A stretch of 18,448 nt of DNA, taken from positions 1 through 18,448 of the forward strand of contig HF988481.1 of assembly GCA_000431975.1 (NCBI GenBank), given 5' to 3'. This stretch comes from Prevotella sp. CAG:924. GTDB lineage: Bacteria > Bacteroidota > Bacteroidia > Bacteroidales > Bacteroidaceae. The translations under genes and the position numbers were made by a program. Below the pieces are notes generated by a model that made no database searches, was not told the DNA's origin, and saw only the letters and a list, made by a program, of their open reading frames with translations. Below are positions 7,096 through 12,985 of this stretch, in pieces (the stretch's first letter is position 1; every line of letters begins with the position of its first letter).

Positions 7096-8964
7096 ATGAC
7101 AAGAGAAGAAAATGAGAAGCGTCTCGCATATCTCAAGAATATAGTACTCAACATGCCTGGAAAGCCCGGCAGCTATCAGTTCTATGACGAGAACCACACC
7201 ATCATCTATGTGGGAAAGGCAAAGAACTTAAAAAACCGTGTCTCTACCTACTTCCATACCGAGGTGGATAGATTCAAGACCAAAGTACTTGTCTCAAAGA
7301 TACGAGACATCTCCTATACCGTAGTAAATACGGAAGAGGATGCCTTGCTGCTTGAAAATAGTCTCATTAAGAAGTATAAGCCTCGCTATAATGTGCTGCT
7401 GAAGGACGGTAAGACCTATCCTAGTATTGTCATTACGAAAGAGCCTTTCCCGCGCATCTTCAAGACGCGCACCATCAACCGTCGTACAGGACAATATTTT
7501 GGTCCATATCCTATAATCAGTGCCATGTACGCTCTTCTAAATATCATTAACAAAGTGTACAAGCCCCGACGCTGTCACCTGGCACTCACACAAGAAACTA
7601 TTCAAGCCGGCAAGTTTAAACCTTGCCTGGAATATCATCTCCACAACTGTGAAGGCTGTTGCATCGGCAAACAGAGCTATGAGGACTATCAGGAAAACAT
7701 ACGTCAGGCACGTGAAATCCTCAAAGGAAACACACGTGATCTAAGCAGTATGCTTTATCAGGAAATGCTCAAGAAGGCCCAGGAATTGAAATTTGAAGAG
7801 GCAGAGATTCTCAAGCAACGCTATCTCCTACTCGACGAATTTGTCACAAAGAGCGAGGTCGTAAGCCATACGATCAATGATGTCGATGTATTTACGATTA
7901 CAGACGACTCGGTCGGCAATAATGCCTACATCAATTATATGCACGTAACCAATGGTACTATCAACCAAAGCTTCACGTATGAATACAAGCGCAAGCTCAA
8001 GGAAAGCGACCAAGAACTCCTGTTGACAGCCATTCCAGAGATACGTGAACGGTTCCAAAGCCATGCCAAGGAGATCATCGTACCCTTCGAAATAGACTGG
8101 ACCTTAAAGGATGCCACCTTCTTCATACCCCAGCGAGGTGATAAGAAACACCTCCTTGAACTATCAGAAATGAACGGCAAACAATACCGTTTTGACAGGC
8201 TCAAACAGGCAGAAAAGCTCAATCCAGAACAGAAGCAGACCCGTCTGATGAAGGAATTGCAACAGAAATTAGGGCTTCCAAAACTGCCTTACCAGATAGA
8301 ATGTTTCGACAACTCCAATATCTCCGGTACCGATGCCGTGGCTGGATGTGTGGTCTTCAAAGGAATGAAGCCAAGCAAGAAAGACTATCGCAAATACAAT
8401 ATAAAGACTGTCGTGGGACCAGATGACTACGCCTCCATGCAGGAAGTGGTGCGTCGGCGCTACGGGCGCATGATTGATGAGGGTGCACCCTTACCCGACC
8501 TCATCATCACCGATGGCGGACGAGGCCAGATGGACGTTGTACGCGAAGTCGTAGAAGGCGAGCTACACCTCAACATTCCAATTGCCGGACTAGCCAAGGA
8601 TGACCGCCACCGTACCAATGAACTACTCTACGGATGGCCTCCTCAGGTCATCGGACTAAAGCAGAATAGTGAGCTTTTTCACGTCCTTACACAGATCCAG
8701 GATGAGGTGCACCGCTATGCCATCACCTTCCACCGAGAGAAGCGGTCGAAGCATGCCTTACACAGCGAATTGGATGATATCGCCGGCATAGGTCCTAAGA
8801 CACGCGACCTCATTCTGAAGACTTTCAAGAGCGTGAAAAAAGCCTCAGAAGCCGATCTACCTTCCCTTATCGAGGCACTTGGAGAAAGCAAAGGAAAGAT
8901 CGTCTATAGACATTTCCATCCTGAGAAAAGCTTATCTGCTAACACGACAGAGCAAGCAGAATAA
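7096..8964 (+). CDS. uvrC: UvrABC excinuclease subunit C
   Basis: Makes both incisions around bulky DNA lesions during nucleotide excision repair, once UvrB is loaded. The 622-residue protein has the full domain set: an N-terminal GIY-YIG nuclease (GSY at 25-27, YVG at 38-40, R48) for the 3' cut; a UVR domain near residues 217-245 (EMLKKAQELKFEEAEILKQR) that contacts UvrB; an RNase H-like endonuclease domain for the 5' cut, with D405 in ECFDNSN and D473 in IITDGGRGQMD; and tandem helix-hairpin-helix motifs from about residue 557 (DDIAGIGPKT). The start codon is taken at the first ATG after parS site 2; no promoter box is visible before it. An 857-bp non-coding gap full of inverted repeats follows. 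Confidence 0.97.
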   Translation: MTREENEKRLAYLKNIVLNMPGKPGSYQFYDENHTIIYVGKAKNLKNRVSTYFHTEVDRFKTKVLVSKIRDISYTVVNTEEDALLLENSLIKKYKPRYNVLLKDGKTYPSIVITKEPFPRIFKTRTINRRTGQYFGPYPIISAMYALLNIINKVYKPRRCHLALTQETIQAGKFKPCLEYHLHNCEGCCIGKQSYEDYQENIRQAREILKGNTRDLSSMLYQEMLKKAQELKFEEAEILKQRYLLLDEFVTKSEVVSHTINDVDVFTITDDSVGNNAYINYMHVTNGTINQSFTYEYKRKLKESDQELLLTAIPEIRERFQSHAKEIIVPFEIDWTLKDATFFIPQRGDKKHLLELSEMNGKQYRFDRLKQAEKLNPEQKQTRLMKELQQKLGLPKLPYQIECFDNSNISGTDAVAGCVVFKGMKPSKKDYRKYNIKTVVGPDDYASMQEVVRRRYGRMIDEGAPLPDLIITDGGRGQMDVVREVVEGELHLNIPIAGLAKDDRHRTNELLYGWPPQVIGLKQNSELFHVLTQIQDEVHRYAITFHREKRSKHALHSELDDIAGIGPKTRDLILKTFKSVKKASEADLPSLIEALGESKGKIVYRHFHPEKSLSANTTEQAE

Positions 8965-9097
8965 CAATACAAACTCATCACGCTCCTGTACAATCATTAC
9001 GACAGTACAAGAAATCTGTAACAACCTCTTTGCTCCTGCACTATACGAGTATTTACCCAAGAATACACTACCCAGCCAGCATCGTCCATACACCTTC

Positions 9098-9161
9098 TGA
9101 CTGATATTTTAATATCCGTCAGACTGGATTCCATCAGCCAGCCTGACGGATATATTAGTCA
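9098..9161 (+). repeat. 64-nt hairpin downstream of uvrC
   Basis: Core stem ATATCCGTCAG (9112-9122) pairs with CTGACGGATAT (9143-9153); after one A/C mismatch CTGG pairs with CCAG around a 10-nt loop. Outside the core, TGACTGAT (9098-9105) pairs with ATTAGTCA (9154-9161), with a 6-nt bulge and one G-U pair. About 23 pairs in all. No T run follows, so termination of uvrC transcripts is possible but not shown. The pairing holds on both strands. Confidence 0.6.
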
Positions 9162-9281
9162 CCTCCTAGACTGATATATCGAGACACAGCCTAGACTCAG
9201 CCTCTTCATCTATACAGATAATAGGAATGCTCGAACAGCATACCTCGTCTATCCCAAACAGGCTTAAATTAATATATTAAT

Positions 9282-9469
9282 TAAACCTAAATCGGTCATT
9301 AGGAAATGTGTATTTTTGTGGTATCGTTTGTAATTCATTAATATTCAATACTTTGCAAAATCAATTTCTAATGACCGCCATTAGAAAATTACAATCATAA
9401 ATTGCTATATTCCCAATAATTACAACTCACACCACGAGAAATTAGCTTCTAATGACCGATTGGGGTTTA
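9282..9469. repeat. Near-palindromic element made of two inverted ~90-bp units
   Basis: The ends are 21-bp inverted repeats with 19 matches: 9282-9302 (ending AATCGGTCATTAG) and the complement of 9449-9469 (containing CTAATGACCGATT). In the middle, 9365-9387 is a 23-bp palindrome with one mismatched pair built from the same CTAATGACCG motif. The left half, reverse-complemented, resembles the right half beyond the ends; for example AATTACAA...ACCAC...AAAT recurs in both at matching distances. The structure thus looks like two diverged copies of a roughly 90-bp unit in head-to-head orientation, possibly a miniature inverted-repeat element or a REP-like pair. No target-site duplication could be defined. 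A TATTTTTG box inside the left unit (9311-9318) fits a Bacteroidota -7 element but has no -33 partner. A 16-bp A/T palindrome (AATTAATATATTAATT, 9267-9282) abuts the left end. Confidence 0.55.
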
Positions 9470-9511
9470 TAAAGCCTTCCACACTTTCTGTATGATCATT
9501 CTGTCATTAAT

Positions 9512-9592
9512 GCGTAAGAAGCCCGTCACAAGCAGAACGACACCACAGCTTCATATTTCTCCATTGTCGTCTATTGACGAGCTTCTTGACGC
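9512..9592. ncRNA. Possible structured RNA: 81-nt long hairpin
   Basis: Nested pairings stack in one arm: GCGTAAGAAGC (9512-9522) with 9581-9592 (one bulged G), then across a 2x2 mismatch GTCA (9525-9528) with TGAC (9575-9578), then ACGACA (9537-9542) with TGTCGT (9565-9570), closing on a 22-nt loop. About 21 pairs. There is no recognised RNA family, no clear promoter and no T run. It could be a small RNA, a recombination or binding site, or the degenerate end of a mobile element. I label it ncRNA only as the least specific description of a foldable non-coding segment. Confidence 0.25.
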
Positions 9593-9649
9593 GGATATAT
9601 GACTTCTTTAGATCAATACTACCTTCATTATCATATTCTCTATTGACTT

Positions 9650-9671
9650 TTCTCATAATGAGAATTCTCAT
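9650..9671. promoter_or_regulatory. Overlapping operator-like palindromes
   Basis: TTCTCATAATGAGAA (9650-9664) is a perfect 7-1-7 inverted repeat, and ATGAGAATTCTCAT (9658-9671) is a perfect 14-bp palindrome sharing its right arm. This makes TTCTCATAAT a direct repeat 15 bp apart. Overlapping 7-1-7 repeats are the layout of Fur-family operators, but the bases are not the classical Fur or PerR box, so the regulator is unknown. It lies about 100 bp upstream of the dtd -7 box. Confidence 0.35.
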
Positions 9672-9726
9672 AATTACAGTTCCATCAAGTATTTCATCTC
9701 AAGGCATCATACCCAAGTCATATAAA

Positions 9727-9750
9727 CTTCTGAAAAATAATATTCAGAAG
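9727..9750 (+). repeat. Perfect 8-bp hairpin upstream of the dtd promoter
   Basis: CTTCTGAA (9727-9734) and TTCAGAAG (9743-9750) are separated by an A/T loop of 8 nt. It covers the region just upstream of the -33 position for dtd, so it could be an operator as well as an RNA hairpin. Confidence 0.4.
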
Positions 9751-9774
9751 CAACGTAATCTAAGAAAATTACAC

Positions 9775-9782
9775 TATCTTTG
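9775..9782 (+). promoter_or_regulatory. -7 box of the dtd promoter
   Basis: TATCTTTG fits TAnnTTTG exactly. The predicted start would be near 9789, about 33 nt before the dtd ATG. No TTG is present at -33. Because the upstream gap is 857 bp, dtd must have its own promoter, and this is the best candidate. Confidence 0.6.
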
Positions 9783-9821
9783 TAAAAGATATAATGCCTC
9801 AGAATCATATATAAAGACAAT

Positions 9822-10274
9822 ATGAGAATAGTCATTCAAAGAGTCAGCCATGCCCAAGTGACCATAGAGGGCAAAGAGAAATCCTCCATCGGACAGGGCT
9901 ATCTGATCCTTGTCGGAATAGAGCAAAGCGACAACGAAGAAGATGTCCAGTGGTTGGTAAGGAAGGTCATTGGACTGCGCGTATTCGACGACGAGCAAGG
10001 TGTGATGAACCGGAGTATACTGGATGTAGGAGGCAATATCTTAGTTGTCAGTCAATTCACATTGATGGCCAGTTACAAAAAAGGCAACCGACCGAGTTGG
10101 ATCCGAGCTGCCGGCCACGAGCATGCCATTCCCCTCTATCAGCTATTCTGCGATGAGCTCTCCCATCAACTGGGCCGTCCCGTAGGTACCGGTCAATTTG
10201 GCGCTATGATGCAGGTAGAGTTGTGCAATGATGGTCCTGTCACCATCTGCATGGATACACACAACAAAGAATAA
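9822..10274 (+). CDS. dtd: D-aminoacyl-tRNA deacylase
   Basis: Hydrolyses D-aminoacyl-tRNAs (and glycyl-tRNA-Ala), recycling the tRNA and keeping D-amino acids out of protein. The 150-residue product is normal for the family. Both active-site signatures are present: SQFTL at 77-81 and NDGPVT at 136-141, the latter with the Gly-Pro pair (138-139) whose cis peptide rejects L-amino acids. The N-terminus MRIVIQRVSHAQV is typical, supporting the start at 9822. A -7 box lies about 40 bp upstream. The MazG-like gene follows after 101 bp and deoC after that, an order I expect to be widespread in Bacteroidales. Confidence 0.96.
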   Translation: MRIVIQRVSHAQVTIEGKEKSSIGQGYLILVGIEQSDNEEDVQWLVRKVIGLRVFDDEQGVMNRSILDVGGNILVVSQFTLMASYKKGNRPSWIRAAGHEHAIPLYQLFCDELSHQLGRPVGTGQFGAMMQVELCNDGPVTICMDTHNKE

Positions 10275-10312
10275 GTCTGAAGCCGTTGACCATATATCGT
10301 CTACGAACTATT

Positions 10313-10355
10313 CATTTTGTAACTGATGACAAAATGCCTTTGACACCAATGTCAT
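10313..10355 (+). other. Overlapping alternative hairpins between dtd and the mazG-like gene
   Basis: CATTTTGT (10313-10320) pairs perfectly with ACAAAATG (10329-10336), loop AACTGATG. The competing pair ATGACA (10326-10331) with TGTCAT (10350-10355) uses bases of the first hairpin's loop and 3' arm, so only one can form at a time. The second ends 20 nt before the next start codon. This is the geometry of a leader switch, but with short stems and no T run the call is weak. Confidence 0.3.
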
Positions 10356-10375
10356 AGCAGAAAGAAAATAATAAG

Positions 10376-10708
10376 ATGACTATAAAAGAAGCACAGGAAG
10401 AAGTTGACCGTTGGATCAAGCAATACGGAGTACGCTATTTCTCCGAACTCACTAATATGACAGTACTCACTGAGGAGGTGGGCGAATTAGCACGTGTAAT
10501 GGCACGACGTTATGGTGACCAAAGCTTCAAGGCCGGTGAGAAAGACAATCTCGAGGAAGAGATGGCCGATGTTCTTTGGGTACTCATCTGTCTGGCCAAC
10601 CAAACAGGAGTCGACCTTACGACAGCACTCGAAAAGAGTTTCGCAAAGAAGACCCAACGGGACTCCACCCGACACCTCAACAATCCCAAATTGAAAAATA
10701 AAGATTGA
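10376..10708 (+). CDS. MazG-like nucleotide pyrophosphohydrolase
   Basis: Small all-alpha NTP pyrophosphatase, probably hydrolysing non-canonical or excess (d)NTPs to the monophosphate and pyrophosphate (house-cleaning). The 110-residue protein has one MazG domain with the metal-binding acidic motif EEVGE (E33, E34, E37) and the second pair E62 and D65 in EEEMADVLW, as in dimeric MazG/iMazG-type enzymes. It is much shorter than the two-domain E. coli MazG. The C-terminal 25 residues are basic and probably disordered. It lies 101 bp after dtd and 142 bp before deoC, all on one strand; a link with deoxynucleotide turnover is reasonable given deoC next door, but the substrate cannot be read from the sequence. 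Confidence 0.9.
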   Translation: MTIKEAQEEVDRWIKQYGVRYFSELTNMTVLTEEVGELARVMARRYGDQSFKAGEKDNLEEEMADVLWVLICLANQTGVDLTTALEKSFAKKTQRDSTRHLNNPKLKNKD

Positions 10709-10850
10709 ACACAAGTAAGCTGCCGGCAATCTTTACGTATATCTATCCACCTAGGAGTACAAAAATTACAAGGCAGAAAGTTTCTCACTCCTTTGGGCTT
10801 TCAATATAACCGCAACTAACAGATTATCAACAACTTAAACAATAAATATT

Positions 10851-11828
10851 ATGGCTTACACAAAAGACATCCAATCCCCTGTCCATCTGAAGGACCTCGT
10901 AAACCAGGAACGCAACAATGAGAAAGAACAGCAGACACAACCTGCTGTGAGCAAATACGAAGAGGCCCTGAAACTCTACAATACAGATATCGACGACCAA
11001 GAAGTGAAAGAGGCCGTAAAAAAACTCATCGCTGAGAAAGTACCTGAGAATGATACCCTCGAGGTGAAGAAATTCCTCATGGGTTCTGTAGAGCTCACCA
11101 GCCTCCACACCACCGATAGCGAAGAATCCATCCTCGCACTGACAGAGAAGGTGAACCATTTCGACGAGACGTATCCGGACCTTCCCCATGTAGCAACTAT
11201 CTGCGTCTATCCTTGCTTCGCCGGCATCGTCAGCCAGAGTCTGGAAGTAGACGGCGTTGAGATCGCCTGTGTAAGTGGCTCTTTCCCCTCCTCTCAGACC
11301 TTCCAGGAAGTCAAGGTGGCCGAGACCTCCTTGGCTATCCACGACGGTGCTACAGAGATCGATATCGTCCTGCCGGTAGGCAAGTTCCTCAGCGGCGACT
11401 ATGAAGGAGTGAGCGACGACATCAACGAGCTAAAGCAGGTATGCGGCGAACACGCCATGAAGGTAATTCTTGAGACTGGCGATCTGGTTACCGCCTCTAA
11501 CATCAAGAAAGCCTCCATCCTGTCCATGTATGCAGGTGCCGACTATATCAAGACCTCTACAGGCAAGGAAAAGATCTCCGCTACACCTGAGGCTGCCTAT
11601 GTTATGTGCCAAGCCATCAAGGAGTACTATGACAAGACCGGCATACAGATAGGTTTCAAGCCCGCTGGCGGCCTCAACACCGTTATGGACGCCCTGATCT
11701 ATTATACTATCGTTAAGGAAGTTCTTGGCGAGAAATGGCTTACCAACAAGTGGTTCCGCCTCGGCACCAGCCGCCTGGCCAATCAGCTGCTCAGTGAGGT
11801 GGTCGGTCAGGAAACAAAGTTCTTCTAA
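10851..11828 (+). CDS. deoC: Deoxyribose-phosphate aldolase
   Basis: Cleaves 2-deoxyribose-5-phosphate to glyceraldehyde-3-phosphate and acetaldehyde in deoxynucleoside catabolism. In the 325-residue reading the catalytic residues are visible: D171 in EIDIVLP, the Schiff-base lysine K234 in DYIKTSTGK and the proton-relay lysine K270 in GFKPAGG, spaced much as in the E. coli enzyme. The start is uncertain. The ATG at 10851 adds about 32 charged residues (MAYTKDIQSPVHLKDLVNQE and on) before SKYEEAL, where I recall Bacteroidales DeoC proteins beginning. An in-frame GTG at 10947 stands exactly before SKYEEAL and would give 293 residues. I keep 10851 because the A/T-rich context before it (AACAATAAATATT) is typical of starts in this phylum. 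A strong terminator follows. Confidence 0.93.
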   Translation: MAYTKDIQSPVHLKDLVNQERNNEKEQQTQPAVSKYEEALKLYNTDIDDQEVKEAVKKLIAEKVPENDTLEVKKFLMGSVELTSLHTTDSEESILALTEKVNHFDETYPDLPHVATICVYPCFAGIVSQSLEVDGVEIACVSGSFPSSQTFQEVKVAETSLAIHDGATEIDIVLPVGKFLSGDYEGVSDDINELKQVCGEHAMKVILETGDLVTASNIKKASILSMYAGADYIKTSTGKEKISATPEAAYVMCQAIKEYYDKTGIQIGFKPAGGLNTVMDALIYYTIVKEVLGEKWLTNKWFRLGTSRLANQLLSEVVGQETKFF

Positions 11829-11863
11829 AGGCACTATCTCCGGTCCCATTTCCGGCAATAAAA

Positions 11864-11896
11864 AAGCCGGCGACTCAATTCTTCAGTCGCCGGCTT
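11864..11896. terminator. Bidirectional terminator between deoC and the prenyl synthase
   Basis: Perfect 12-bp stem AAGCCGGCGACT (11864-11875) with AGTCGCCGGCTT (11885-11896), loop of 9 nt. On the plus strand it is followed by ATATATATTTT, and on the minus strand by TTTTTATT via the A run 11861-11865. It separates the converging deoC and prenyl synthase genes and should stop transcription from both sides. Confidence 0.92.
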
Positions 11897-11918
11897 ATAT
11901 ATATTTTAGGATCTATTC

Positions 11919-12896
11919 CTATATGTTTCTTTTTATCACGTAATCGAGATAAGCTCTTAAGGACTCCCGCAGTGTCTCATCTTTCACATAAGAACAAATA
12001 AAGAATGAAGCCTCTGCATGTAGTTCCCACATACGCTTGTCAGCATACTCAATACCTCCGTTACGCTTTGCGAAATCTACCAATTCATTAATCTCCTGAG
12101 GAGTTACCGAACCGTTCTTCACCTTTCGCGCCAATGAAAGCATTTCCGCATCCTGTGTACTATTAAGTGCATAGATCACAGGTAGTGTCAATTTACCCTC
12201 GCGCATATCATTACCCGTCGGTTTTCCGATACGGGTATCTTCGTAATAGTCAAAAATATCGTCACGAATCTGAAAGATCGTACCTAAATTCTGGCCAAAG
12301 CGCTTGGCTGCCTCATACTCTTCCCCTGTTGCTCCTACCGAAAGAGCTCCTATGCCGGCACAAGCCTCGAAAAGAGCAGCCGTCTTCTGCTTGATCACAT
12401 GATAATACACCTCCTCAGAGATCTCCTCATTACTGATATTGGATAACTGCAAAATCTCTCCATTCGAAAGGGTGCGGCCCAACTCAGACAACTGACGCAC
12501 GATTTCCTCATTGTGCGTATAGCTCACATGAAGAAGGGCTGTAGAAAGGATGTAATCACCCACCAGCACTGCTACCTTATTGTCATATACGGCATTGACT
12601 GAAGCCTGCCCACGGCGTTCTTCACTCTCGTCCACCACATCATCATGCACAAGAGATGCCGTATGCAACAATTCCAAACCTACGGCAGCATGCTGGGTGA
12701 TATCTGTCACCTTACCAAAGTTTTTCGCTATCAGCAAGATAAGCATAGGACGCATACGCTTTCCTCCCCGTTTTCTGACATGTTCAAGAGCTTGATGAAG
12801 CAAGCCCTCAGAATGAGAAAGCGACTGATTGAAAAGCTCGATGAAATCGGCTAATTCTGACGATATAGGCGTTTTAATGAGTGGTAGATAATCCAT
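11919..12896 (-). CDS. Long-chain polyprenyl diphosphate synthase
   Basis: Class I trans-prenyltransferase that extends an allylic diphosphate with isopentenyl diphosphate; the product is probably the menaquinone side chain used by the frd respiratory chain. The frame is open to an ATG at 12971, but I take the ATG at 12896 (325 residues, MDYLPLIKTPI). The extra 25 residues are not family-like, and a -7 box lies inside that extension. In this numbering the family motifs are GGKRMRP (44-50), the first aspartate-rich motif DDVVD (85-89) and the second DDIFD (211-215). The residues four and five before the first motif are small (S81, A80), which in this family goes with long products. It resembles octaprenyl/solanesyl-type (IspB-like) synthases; chain length cannot be fixed from sequence. 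It is divergent from polA and convergent with deoC. Confidence 0.92.
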   Translation of the reverse strand: MDYLPLIKTPISSELADFIELFNQSLSHSEGLLHQALEHVRKRGGKRMRPMLILLIAKNFGKVTDITQHAAVGLELLHTASLVHDDVVDESEERRGQASVNAVYDNKVAVLVGDYILSTALLHVSYTHNEEIVRQLSELGRTLSNGEILQLSNISNEEISEEVYYHVIKQKTAALFEACAGIGALSVGATGEEYEAAKRFGQNLGTIFQIRDDIFDYYEDTRIGKPTGNDMREGKLTLPVIYALNSTQDAEMLSLARKVKNGSVTPQEINELVDFAKRNGGIEYADKRMWELHAEASFFICSYVKDETLRESLRAYLDYVIKRNI

Positions 12897-12914
12897 GGAA
12901 AACGATATTTTGTA

Positions 12915-12946
12915 CAAAATTAATGCTTTTATTGGAGATTTCCCAA
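12915..12946 (-). promoter_or_regulatory. Promoter of the prenyl synthase gene
   Basis: On the minus strand TTG (12946-12944), a 21-nt spacer and TAATTTTG (12922-12915), which fits TAnnTTTG. Transcription would begin near 12908, about a dozen nucleotides before the ATG at 12896. This is the main reason for rejecting the upstream start at 12971. Confidence 0.6.
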
Positions 12947-12963
12947 GAAAATGCGTAATTTTA
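12932..12963 (+). promoter_or_regulatory. Probable polA promoter
   Basis: TTG (12932-12934), 21-nt spacer, TAATTTTA (12956-12963), one base off TAnnTTTG at the last position. The leader would be about 17 nt. It overlaps, face to face, the divergent promoter of the prenyl synthase gene, so the two genes may compete for polymerase. Confidence 0.45.
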
Positions 12964-12985
12964 CACATCAAAGAATAAAAGATTC

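Larger units (their letters stand above)
8965..9821. other. 857-bp non-coding gap between uvrC and dtd
   Basis: I see no credible gene in any frame. The one open frame of some length (9574-9825) begins with TTG, is low in complexity and overlaps the dtd start. The gap is instead filled by a series of inverted repeats, listed separately: 9098-9161, an A/T palindrome at 9264-9285, the near-palindrome 9282-9469, the hairpin 9512-9592, overlapping palindromes at 9650-9671, a hairpin at 9727-9750 and the dtd -7 box at 9775-9782. The octamer CCTAGACT is also repeated directly at 9165-9172 and 9190-9197. The first 130 bp or so after uvrC show nothing. Confidence 0.6.

Noticed and set aside
7705..7745. 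Additional CACGTG cores inside uvrC as parS sites
   Set aside because: The flanking arms do not match GTTN/NAAC; they arise from ordinary codons (for example Ala-Arg-Glu).
9311..9318. TATTTTTG as a promoter for an unseen small RNA
   Set aside because: No TTG at -33 and no transcript end downstream; kept only as a remark in the repeat entry.
9282..9469. CRISPR array or integron attC interpretation of the repeated CTAATGACCG motif
   Set aside because: Only three copies, in opposed orientations with unequal arms and no spacer pattern; no attC core sites (GTTRRRY/RYYYAAC) and no cas or integrase gene.
9574..9825. 83-residue open frame before dtd
   Set aside because: TTG start, covers the palindromes and the dtd promoter box, overlaps the dtd start, and has no family-like motif.
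10493..10508. CACGTG in the mazG-like gene as a third parS
   Set aside because: ATTAGCACGTGTAATG lacks the GTT and AAC arms, so it falls well below the two intergenic sites.
10820..10835. TTATCAACA as a DnaA box and hence an origin near deoC
   Set aside because: One imperfect box only, no cluster and no A/T-rich unwinding element with phased boxes; not enough for an origin.
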